Source: Pontibacter deserti
Lineage (GTDB): Bacteria > Bacteroidota > Bacteroidia > Cytophagales > Hymenobacteraceae
Direction of reading: 5' to 3'
Assembly (NCBI RefSeq): GCF_023630255.1
Contig: NZ_JALPRS010000001.1
Location: forward strand, 248,001 to 312,000
Length of the DNA: 64,000 bases
A model generated the notes under the pieces. The model was not told where the DNA came from, searched no databases, and saw only the letters and a list, made by a program, of their open reading frames with translations. Made by a program: the position numbers and the translations under genes. This document shows positions 9,841 to 17,128 of the stretch, piece by piece. Within the stretch, counting starts at the first letter, position 1. Every line of letters starts with the position of its first letter.

Positions 9841-9952
9841 TGAGCGCCTTTGATTTGTTGCGGTGGCGAAGCCAGCCTGAGCTTTAGCGAAGGCAGCTTC
9901 AAATCAGCAGCGCGATGCCCGAAGACGGGGCCCCGCGGCCGTGAGCGCACCA
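9841..9952. repeat. GC-rich structured element
   Basis: This block is far more GC-rich than its surroundings. TGAGCGC occurs at both ends (9841-9847 and 9942-9948). TGATTTG (9851-9857) is complemented by CAAATCA (9900-9906), with a TGGCGAAGCCA hairpin between them, and GGGGCCCCGCGGCC lies near the right end. It could be a dispersed repeat or a structured RNA; no coding capacity is seen. Confidence 0.45.
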
Positions 9953-10061
9953 AAGTAAACTATGGTAACTGTAGACAAGTAGAGCTCCCAGGATTACAGG
10001 TACTTTGAAAGTATAGCTTGGTTCAAATAAGCATTAAGACTCAACTATAGGACATATAAGA

Positions 10062-10090
10062 CCCCTCGACTACGCTCGAAATGACAGGGG
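10062..10090. repeat. REP-like short repeat
   Basis: CCCCT and AGGGG bracket a core TCGACTACGCTCGA followed by AATGACA. Sequences of the form CTCGACTACGCTCG...ATGACA are common dispersed intergenic repeats in many bacterial genomes. Only one copy lies in this window. Confidence 0.5.
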
Positions 10091-10163
10091 TAACTATAAG
10101 AAGTATAAAATCTACTATTGTTCGGGACAACAAAATTGAAACTATGACTCCAGAAGAACAACC

Positions 10164-11063
10164 TTAATTTATACCACTAATCACAAACCTCTCCGGATGA
10201 TGCTGTTCGTAAAGCGCGTGAATCATGCCATCCTTCAAACCCACATTGGGCACCATCATGCTTTCCAGTTTTGCCCATTTCATAGCTGATAAGTATATCT
10301 CGGCTGCAGGTAAGATTACATCAGCACGGTCGGGGTTCAGGAGTAGTTTGGTAATGCGATCTTCCATACTCATCTGCGATACCATCGTTACTACTTCCTC
10401 AATCTGTTTTCTGAAGATAGGCTTACCTGGTATTTTGCCTGCCATATCGAAAATTTTATTGATGTTACCTCCCGTACCTATAGCCCTTGAAAGCTGGTAT
10501 CTGCGGGCATTATCTTCTATCCAAAGGCGCATCGTGTTCCAAAGCTCCAGGGAGTCGTTGCCGTGCATATGGCGGATAGAACCCTGCTCAAAGGATTGTG
10601 AAGCTACTTTCTCGCGATTTACATAGATGTTAAATTCTGTGCTGCCGCCGCCTACATCAATGTGCAGGTAGTTACGCTCGTCCAGGAAGTTAACAATAAC
10701 TTTATTGATCAGTTCAGCTTCAGCTACACCATCTATCACATCTATGGTCAGGCCGAGCCTCTCCTGTACCAGCTGCAAAATTTCGTGCGCATTCTGAGAA
10801 TTACGCATGGCAGAGGTAGCACAGATCATAAAATGGTCTACATCGTGCACATCCAGCAACAACTGAAAAGCGTGTAGTAACTTTACAAACTTATCTATTT
10901 TAAGCTCGCTGATGTAACCGGTATTAAAAACATCTTCACCGAAACGGATAGCGTAACGGATGTATTCTATTCTTTTAAAAATAACACTAGCATCCTGGTT
11001 AAGAGCACTGGATATCTGGCACCTCACGGCGTTAGATCCTATGTCGATAGCGGCTAATTTCAA
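10164..11063 (-). CDS. Ppx/GppA-family phosphatase (probable exopolyphosphatase)
   Basis: Members hydrolyse terminal phosphates of polyphosphate, or pppGpp. The 299 residues show the ASKHA-fold phosphate-1 motif at the start (AAIDIGSNAVR, D7-N11), the middle LHIDVGGGSTEF phosphate-2 motif and the adjacent AIGTGGNINKI segment. Length equals a single Ppx/GppA catalytic module without the HD-type C-terminal domain of longer homologues. That leans toward a short exopolyphosphatase, but substrate choice between polyphosphate and pppGpp is not certain. The gene is convergent with ppk1, supporting a polyphosphate role. It begins at the ATG complementary to 11061-11063. Confidence 0.88.
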   Translation of the reverse strand: MKLAAIDIGSNAVRCQISSALNQDASVIFKRIEYIRYAIRFGEDVFNTGYISELKIDKFVKLLHAFQLLLDVHDVDHFMICATSAMRNSQNAHEILQLVQERLGLTIDVIDGVAEAELINKVIVNFLDERNYLHIDVGGGSTEFNIYVNREKVASQSFEQGSIRHMHGNDSLELWNTMRLWIEDNARRYQLSRAIGTGGNINKIFDMAGKIPGKPIFRKQIEEVVTMVSQMSMEDRITKLLLNPDRADVILPAAEIYLSAMKWAKLESMMVPNVGLKDGMIHALYEQHHPERFVISGIN

Positions 11064-11101
11064 ATAGGTAAAAGTTATAGTTGCAAATTGCTTCTCTACT
11101 T

Positions 11102-11109
11102 CAAATATA
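11102..11109 (-). promoter_or_regulatory. Possible -7 promoter element of the ppx/gppA gene
   Basis: On the minus strand this reads TATATTTG, matching TAnnTTTG. No good TTG lies at the -33 distance. It would place the transcript start about 30 nt before the ATG. Confidence 0.35.
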
Positions 11110-11331
11110 ATCAGAAATCAGTTTCTCGGGAAACTATAGTGCAGGTATACGGCTTATACTCTATTTGTTTTATTCTTTTACCACCTCTGCTGCTGTACTT
11201 TATACTAGTATTAAATCAGTGAAAATGATCAACAGGCAAAGGCTGTAAGTAACATTACAGATAATAGTTATATGTAGGGTTTACTGGCTGTAAATAAACA
11301 ATGACTGGTGCAGGGCGTACAATAAGACTGT

Positions 11332-12198
11332 ATGAGAAGAATAAAAGAAGAAAAGGAAAAGAAAAAACCGGGATGGCGCACTCGTAAAAAGATGGTAGCA
11401 AAACGGCTTTTTCCACTTTTTGCACCACTTATTTTTTCGCCAATGGCTTCGCCTATCAGCAGTAGTGCGGCTAAAAAGAACGTTAAAAGTACAAACAAAA
11501 CTACTGTTGCCAACTATAAGATCATGCAGTTTGATCAGGTGGCTTATAGTCTTTATAATGAAATGGGGTTGGGCCAGTCAGGGCTAAAGTATGAGGTATT
11601 CAGTAAGGCACTGACCGGTTATTATAACATGAAGCACCAGGGGAAATTATCTGATAAACCAGTGCTGACGATGGTAGACTTTACCAAATCATCCACCCAG
11701 AAAAGGCTATGGGTAGTAGACATTGAAAAGAAAGAAGTGTTGCACCATACCTATGTAGCGCATGGCCGAAACTCAGGGCTGGAGTTTGCGGAGAATTTCT
11801 CGAATGACGATAAATCTTATATGAGCAGCATCGGGTTTTACGTGACCCAAAATACCTATAAAGGTAAGCATGGACTCTCGCTTAAGATAGAAGGCTTGGA
11901 TGAGGGTTTTAACACAAATGCGTTAGACCGATGTATTGTGATTCATGGTGCTGAATACGCAAGTCCGGAGGTTATTGCAAAAGCTGGAAGACTAGGCAGA
12001 AGCCTGGGTTGCCCTGCACTCCCTATGGAAGAACATGAAGGTATCATAAATACCGTAATGGGCAACACCGCTATGTATATACATGCCAATAGCGATACCT
12101 ATACTTCACAGTACCTGGATCATGCTACTGCGATGGCCGAACTTGTAAATACAAATCCCAATAACGACCTGCCAGTTAATACGGATGCTTCCATTTAA
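11332..12198 (+). CDS. Murein L,D-transpeptidase catalytic-domain (YkuD_2-type) protein
   Basis: Proteins of this family resemble L,D-transpeptidases, which crosslink peptidoglycan stem peptides through a catalytic Cys. The signature is present as CIVIHGAEYA (H205) followed by GRLGRSLGCPAL with C227 as the likely nucleophile. The N-terminus is very basic (MRRIKEEKEKKKPGWRTRKK) before a hydrophobic stretch FPLFAPLIFSPMASPISSSAA that looks like a signal peptide. A later start at the ATG at 11392 (M21) would give a more normal signal peptide, so the true start is unsure. The last 23 bp overlap the end of the convergent thioredoxin-fold gene. Confidence 0.85.
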   Translation: MRRIKEEKEKKKPGWRTRKKMVAKRLFPLFAPLIFSPMASPISSSAAKKNVKSTNKTTVANYKIMQFDQVAYSLYNEMGLGQSGLKYEVFSKALTGYYNMKHQGKLSDKPVLTMVDFTKSSTQKRLWVVDIEKKEVLHHTYVAHGRNSGLEFAENFSNDDKSYMSSIGFYVTQNTYKGKHGLSLKIEGLDEGFNTNALDRCIVIHGAEYASPEVIAKAGRLGRSLGCPALPMEEHEGIINTVMGNTAMYIHANSDTYTSQYLDHATAMAELVNTNPNNDLPVNTDASI

Positions 12199-12736
12199 TA
12201 CTGCAACCTACGGCAGGATGCTGTTCTTCTGCAGGTTGCCGGCCTTGTAGCAGCGCATCCAGTGCATTTGTAAGATCTGCGCCCGTAACCGGGATGTCTG
12301 AATTTGGTCGGGAGCTATCGAACTGGCCGTGGTACGCCAAACGCATACTGGCATCATATACGAAAAACTCTGGTGTGCAGACTGCCTGGTAGGTTCTGGC
12401 TACTTGTTGGGTCTGGTCGTAAAGGTATGGGAACGAAAAGCCATGCTCCTGTGCCAGTGCCTTCATTTTCTCCGGCCCAACCTGTGGCTGAGTGGCAGCA
12501 TCGTTTGCACTGATGGCTACAAAACCAACTCCCTGTTGCTGATACTTCTTGGCAACTTCCACTACTTTATCAAGTATATGCAGCACATAAGGGCAGTGGT
12601 TGCAGGTAAACATGATCACGGTTGCCTTGCTGGTAGCTACATCGCGCAATGAAAAAAGTTTACCTGTAACAGTATCGAGCAGGGCAAAGTCGGGTGCCTG
12701 TGTGCCTAAAGCAATTTCGGAAGTTGCGTAAGCCAT
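12176..12736 (-). CDS. Thioredoxin-fold (AhpC/TSA-like) redox protein
   Basis: 186 residues with the redoxin opening LGTQAPDFALLDTVTGKLFSLRD and the redox motif C45-N-H-C48-P in IMFTCNHCPYVL. This is the form seen in DUF-type thioredoxin family proteins related to alkyl hydroperoxide reductases. Later features are the VGFVAISAND strand and a CTPEFFVYD segment with the cis-Pro of the thioredoxin fold. There is no signal peptide, so it is probably cytoplasmic and handles thiol/disulfide or peroxide chemistry. Its 3' end overlaps the convergent L,D-transpeptidase gene by 23 bp. Confidence 0.85.
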   Translation of the reverse strand: MAYATSEIALGTQAPDFALLDTVTGKLFSLRDVATSKATVIMFTCNHCPYVLHILDKVVEVAKKYQQQGVGFVAISANDAATQPQVGPEKMKALAQEHGFSFPYLYDQTQQVARTYQAVCTPEFFVYDASMRLAYHGQFDSSRPNSDIPVTGADLTNALDALLQGRQPAEEQHPAVGCSIKWKHPY

Positions 12737-12916
12737 AGTTTTAGTGCTAAGGTGGGAGATGTGCTTTTGGTGTTAATCCGCCGGCACTTCTAAAATAAGC
12801 TTTTCCCCGGATATAACAAACAACCAGCAGGTTTTATAGTTGAGGTTACTTCAACCTACTTCACCTTCTAAAACAGGACATGTACAACTCAAGTTGCAGG
12901 AACACTATTTTCGATA

Positions 12917-14431
12917 TTAAATTCTGCCATAGGTCTCTGCCAAACCCCTCAGCCATTTTACATACTTGCCTGTAAATTCATTTTTCTGCAGTCGCCATTC
13001 CCAGTTTCCATCAGAAGTAGATGGTCGATTCATGATGGCTTCGTGTCCTAAACCTAATATATCCTGCATCGGAACTATAGCTAATTGCGATACAGAAGAA
13101 TAGGCCAGGCGGAGCATGATCTCATGCACATTATCTTTAGTCACCTGCTGAAAAGTATAGTTACTTAGCATGCGCCTGTCGCTGGCTTTGGCATCTTTAA
13201 ACCACGCCTTAACTGTACTGTTATCGTGTGTGCCCGTGTAAACAAGGCTGTTTCGCTTATGATTATGGGGTAAGAAAGAGCTGTCAAAAGCGTTTTCATT
13301 GCTTTCGAATGCAAACAACAATACCAGCATGCCTGGCAAATTAAAATCTTTGATGAGGTCGCGTACCGGCTGGTCGATATCTCCCAGGTCCTCAGCTATA
13401 ATAGGCATTTCAGGGTGGTGCCTTTTGATCAGGGTAAGCAACTCATTGCCCGGAGATTTTACCCATTTCCCGTTTACGGCAGTTTTTTCATTGGCAGGTA
13501 CTTCCCAGTAAGCAGAAAAAGCACGGAAATGGTCTAACCGCAGTAAACCAAATAGTTTCAGGTTATGGTCGATGCGACGTAGCCACCAATCGAAGTTATG
13601 CTTTGAGAGCATCTTCCAGTCATAAACAGGGGTACCCCATAACTGCCCGGTCTCACTGAAAAAATCTGGCGGAACTCCTGACACGGCACTGGGTCTTTCA
13701 TCTTTATCCAGTTTAAAGTAAGTAGGGTTAGCCCATACATCGGCACTGTCGTAGCTTACATAAAATGGCATATCACCGATAAAGTGGATGTCTTTCTCCT
13801 GGCAGTAGGCCGTCAGGTTCTCCCATTGGCGGTAAAACAGGAACTGCAGAAACTGCTCTTTTTCAATTTCGGCAGCTAGCTCTTTTTCCAACTTCTGAAC
13901 AGCACTTTTTTTGCGGGTTTTAATATCGTTATCCCACTCTGACCAACCTTTACCTTCGAAGTATTTCTGGAAAACCACAAAGTGACTATACTCTTCTACC
14001 CAGGCAGCATGCTCCTTCAGAAATGCTTCAAATTCCTTTTTCAGATTCGCAAAACCATTGGCTTTATAGTTTGTATAAGCTTTCTGCCAGATTTCTTTCT
14101 TGAAGGCAGTAGCTGCTTCGTAATCTACTCTGCTATCGTTGAATTTGTAGTTGTGCTTTAAATCTTTTTTGGTGAGAAGTCCATCCTGAAGGAGGAGGTC
14201 CGGGCTCAGGAGCAGCGGGTTACCGGCAAAGGCAGAATGGCTGCTATACGGAGAATTACCCATCCCCATCTCTGTTGGGTTCAGGGGCAAGATCTGCCAG
14301 TAACGCTGCCCGGCTGCTTCCATCAGATCAGCAAATTTATACGCTTCAGGCCCCAGATCACCGATACCGTATGCCGATGGGAGGGAAGTAATATGAAGCA
14401 GAATACCACAGCTACGTTTATTTATAATCAT
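12917..14431 (-). CDS. malQ: 4-alpha-glucanotransferase (amylomaltase, GH77)
   Basis: MalQ moves alpha-1,4-glucan segments between maltooligosaccharides, releasing glucose. The 504 residues match the bacterial amylomaltase length. It opens with RSCGILLHITSLPSAYGIGDLGPEAY, the family start. The nucleophilic Asp lies in FGLLRLDHFRAF, the acid/base Glu in IIAEDLGDI, and the third acidic residue in VYTGTHDNSTVKAW. It is the last gene of a four-gene minus-strand operon, overlapping the end of treY by 4 bp, so the two are probably translationally coupled. Here it would rework the maltooligosaccharides left by, or needed for, TreY/TreZ. Confidence 0.95.
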   Translation of the reverse strand: MIINKRSCGILLHITSLPSAYGIGDLGPEAYKFADLMEAAGQRYWQILPLNPTEMGMGNSPYSSHSAFAGNPLLLSPDLLLQDGLLTKKDLKHNYKFNDSRVDYEAATAFKKEIWQKAYTNYKANGFANLKKEFEAFLKEHAAWVEEYSHFVVFQKYFEGKGWSEWDNDIKTRKKSAVQKLEKELAAEIEKEQFLQFLFYRQWENLTAYCQEKDIHFIGDMPFYVSYDSADVWANPTYFKLDKDERPSAVSGVPPDFFSETGQLWGTPVYDWKMLSKHNFDWWLRRIDHNLKLFGLLRLDHFRAFSAYWEVPANEKTAVNGKWVKSPGNELLTLIKRHHPEMPIIAEDLGDIDQPVRDLIKDFNLPGMLVLLFAFESNENAFDSSFLPHNHKRNSLVYTGTHDNSTVKAWFKDAKASDRRMLSNYTFQQVTKDNVHEIMLRLAYSSVSQLAIVPMQDILGLGHEAIMNRPSTSDGNWEWRLQKNEFTGKYVKWLRGLAETYGRI

Positions 14432-17127
14432 ACTTTACTACCGGTTAAAAGTGCTACAGGAAATGTTTCTGTTAAAATTGCTATACTTAGTTCTCCGTTT
14501 GCAGTTACTTCGCGGTTGCCCAGTTCATCTTTCCATTGCACAGGCGCACCTCCCGGAAGTATTACAGCCGTATCATCCCAAACCTTATTACCTAGCGGTA
14601 TTTCTTTTTCCGGGACAAGCTGCACAAGCAAACGTGGAATAACCACTACTAACCACTGCTGGTTAAGCACGCGTGCAAAAGCAAGTATGTGGTTTTTATA
14701 CTTACCCGTTGTCTGCAACGGCATATAATCTCCATTTTCTGCCACACTCCGGAAAGCATTACGAACAGCTAAGATCTTATAGAGCAGGTATAATTTTACA
14801 CAGCCAGATTCTGGTTCATGCAGCAGTTGACGGTGTAGCTGAGCCGTTTCGTTGTTGTCCAGTTTTTGCAGTTCTTCCAGGTAGTTCTGACGCAAACTAT
14901 AATCTACTTTACGGCGGTTATCAGGGTCTACCAGGCTCAGGTCCCAAAGCTCACAACCCTGGTAAATGTCTGGCACGCCGGGACAGGTAAGCTTTAAGAG
15001 CAACTGGTTTAAACTATAGAGCCAGCCATAGTGCGACAGCTTTCTGAAAAACGGCAGGAACAGTTTTAAAAAGCTGTCGCTTTTAAGAAGTTTCTGTGCC
15101 AGTTCTTTGGTAGCTTCTTCATACTCTTCGTTAGGGTTGGTCCAGTTGGTACGGGCTTTTGTTTCGCGCAGGGCTTTGGTAATATATTCCTGTACACGTT
15201 CTATCAGCGAGTCGTCTATCTTTTCATCCATAGGCACCACACCCAGTAGCGCCTGGAAAATAAAGTATAAGTCGTTTCGGCGGGGTACCATTCCTGGGGC
15301 CAGATCTACGGCAACGTCTATCCATTGCTGCACCTGTTGTTCCCACTCTTCAGGTAATTCGCTGATAACATTTATGCGTAACCGGGCATCTTCTCCACGT
15401 TTGGTATCGTGGGTGGCAGTAGCGTTAATGGAATAAGGAAACTGTTGCTGCCTGCCTTGCATGTGCTTATGAAACTGCTCAGGCCTCAGGTTAAAAATTT
15501 CCGGACTATTGCCTACTTCGTTGAGTGAGATCAGGCGGTTATAGTTATAGAAAGCTGTATCTTCTACACCTTTAGCTGCAAGTGGGCCTGTAAACTGTTG
15601 GCTGCGCATTACAAAGTATAGTTTATCCTTCAGCAGGTCTTCCGGTTCACTCAGGTCGGGCTGGTATACTTTGCGGAGCGCTTCCAGTTGTTCCTGTCGT
15701 TCGGGAGCTTTCTCCATCGCGGTGGCATAGGCTTTTTCTATAACCTCATGAGCGACCTGGGGCAACGGGAAACTGTTGCCATAAACGCGGTAGATCGGGA
15801 AGGATGCCAGCCATACTGCAAGTGCATGGTACCAGATTTCTTCGTAATCCTGCGGCACAATTTGCAGGTGTTGCAGCAGGCGCAGCAGGTTCTGCAGCTC
15901 ACCCTGCATGCGTTTTTCCAGTATAAAAAGCTTCTTGTCAAATACCAGTTTTTCATAATCGGTGGTGGCAGTTGGTACTGTACGCTGGTATACTTCTGTC
16001 AGCTTTTCTTCGCCGCTAGGGTCGGTTAATACATTGCTTACCCACGCCAGAAAATCGTAGCCGCTATTGCCTTGTATCGGCCAGTAGTCAGGCATAAGTT
16101 CTTCGCCTTCCAGTATCTTCTCTACCACCAGGTACATATTGTCGCCAGCCATTTCGCGTAACTGTTGCAGGTACTTGTCCGGGTCAAATAAACCGTCTAC
16201 GTGGTCAACGCGCAGGCCTTGTACCAGACCCTGCTGGCAGAGCTGTTTTATAAATTGGTGATACTTCTCAAATACTTCCGGCTTTTCAATGCTCAGGCAG
16301 ATAAGGTCATTTACAGTAAAGAAGCGGCGGTAATTCATTTTTTGCTGCGACTCCTGCCAGAAACAGAGTTTAAAGAACTGAAGATCGAGCAGTTCCTGTA
16401 AAGCTTTTTGGTTTGAGTTTATACTTGCCAATAGTTTTTTAAAAGTAGCATCATCGTTTATACTTGAATGCAGGTCCTGCTTTGCCTGTTGCCAGCGGGC
16501 TATGTCTAATTTATCAGATGCTATAGTTTGCTCCAGGTGTTGCAGCTTTTCTTTTATAGTTTGATTACCGGAATCATCTGCCAGTTTCTGCAGCAGGTAT
16601 GGGTAGGAGTTTATACTTGCCGGGTATACGTTATCGAAGTATGCAATATGAAAACCCGTTTCATCAAAAGTAAGCTTCAGTTGCCCCTGTTCCAGTACCT
16701 TCTCCAGCGGTTCCCCCAGGAATGGAACCATCACTTTCCCTTCAAATTCAGGGTGTGCAAAGTCGATATCGAAAAAAGTATAGAAGTTTGATTTCTGACC
16801 CTTTTCCAGCACATCCATCAACCAGACGTTGGTAGGGTGATAGGCCATGTGATTCGGCACAATATCCTGCAGCCAGCCCATTTTATACTTGCGCAGTTCC
16901 TCCGCAATCTCTTCCAGTTCTTCCAGCGTGCCAATTTCCGGATTTATCTGGTGCGGGTTCACCACGTCATACCCATGTTCGCTGCCGGGAGCTGCTGTAA
17001 AAAATGGTGCTGCATAAATGGTGCTGATGCCAAGGTTGTGCAAATACGGGATCAACTCTTTTACCTCCTTTAGTTTAAGGTTAGGCGAGAGTTGTAAACG
17101 GTAAGTAGCCAGGGGTATATATGTCAT
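14428..17127 (-). CDS. treY: Maltooligosyl trehalose synthase
   Basis: TreY (GH13) converts the reducing-end alpha-1,4 bond of maltooligosaccharides into an alpha,alpha-1,1 bond. The 899-residue protein begins IPLATYRLQLSPNLKLKEVKELIPYL, followed by YAAPFFTAAPGSEHGYDVVNPHQINPEIG, both diagnostic for TreY. Catalytic GH13 positions appear in GLRVDHVDGL (nucleophile Asp), LVVEKILEGEE (acid/base Glu) and NATATHDTKRGEDAR (third Asp). It lies 1 bp after the GH57 gene and overlaps malQ by 4 bp. TreZ, two genes upstream in the same operon, would release trehalose from its product. Confidence 0.96.
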   Translation of the reverse strand: MTYIPLATYRLQLSPNLKLKEVKELIPYLHNLGISTIYAAPFFTAAPGSEHGYDVVNPHQINPEIGTLEELEEIAEELRKYKMGWLQDIVPNHMAYHPTNVWLMDVLEKGQKSNFYTFFDIDFAHPEFEGKVMVPFLGEPLEKVLEQGQLKLTFDETGFHIAYFDNVYPASINSYPYLLQKLADDSGNQTIKEKLQHLEQTIASDKLDIARWQQAKQDLHSSINDDATFKKLLASINSNQKALQELLDLQFFKLCFWQESQQKMNYRRFFTVNDLICLSIEKPEVFEKYHQFIKQLCQQGLVQGLRVDHVDGLFDPDKYLQQLREMAGDNMYLVVEKILEGEELMPDYWPIQGNSGYDFLAWVSNVLTDPSGEEKLTEVYQRTVPTATTDYEKLVFDKKLFILEKRMQGELQNLLRLLQHLQIVPQDYEEIWYHALAVWLASFPIYRVYGNSFPLPQVAHEVIEKAYATAMEKAPERQEQLEALRKVYQPDLSEPEDLLKDKLYFVMRSQQFTGPLAAKGVEDTAFYNYNRLISLNEVGNSPEIFNLRPEQFHKHMQGRQQQFPYSINATATHDTKRGEDARLRINVISELPEEWEQQVQQWIDVAVDLAPGMVPRRNDLYFIFQALLGVVPMDEKIDDSLIERVQEYITKALRETKARTNWTNPNEEYEEATKELAQKLLKSDSFLKLFLPFFRKLSHYGWLYSLNQLLLKLTCPGVPDIYQGCELWDLSLVDPDNRRKVDYSLRQNYLEELQKLDNNETAQLHRQLLHEPESGCVKLYLLYKILAVRNAFRSVAENGDYMPLQTTGKYKNHILAFARVLNQQWLVVVIPRLLVQLVPEKEIPLGNKVWDDTAVILPGGAPVQWKDELGNREVTANGELSIAILTETFPVALLTGSKV
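14482..16890. repeat. Representative cluster of the AAGTATA/TATACTT heptamer
   Basis: Within treY I find eleven copies on one strand or the other, starting at 14482, 14697, 15263, 15614, 15665, 15989, 16430, 16459, 16612, 16776 and 16884. About 0.3 would be expected by chance in 2.7 kb at equal base frequency. Copies are embedded in different reading frames of the coding sequence. Similar density holds over most of the window. Confidence 0.8.
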
Positions 17128-17128
17128 A

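Larger units (their letters stand above)
9474..10163. repeat. 690-bp non-coding repeat-rich gap between ppk and ppx/gppA
   Basis: No credible gene is present. It holds the ppk terminator, two related segments each with a small hairpin followed by CCCCT-type runs (about 9551-9595 and 9641-9682), a 26-bp perfect palindrome, a GC-rich folded element and a short REP-like repeat. The motif TATAGTT or AACTATA recurs many times. These look like dispersed genomic repeats gathered at one site between convergent genes. Confidence 0.6.
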
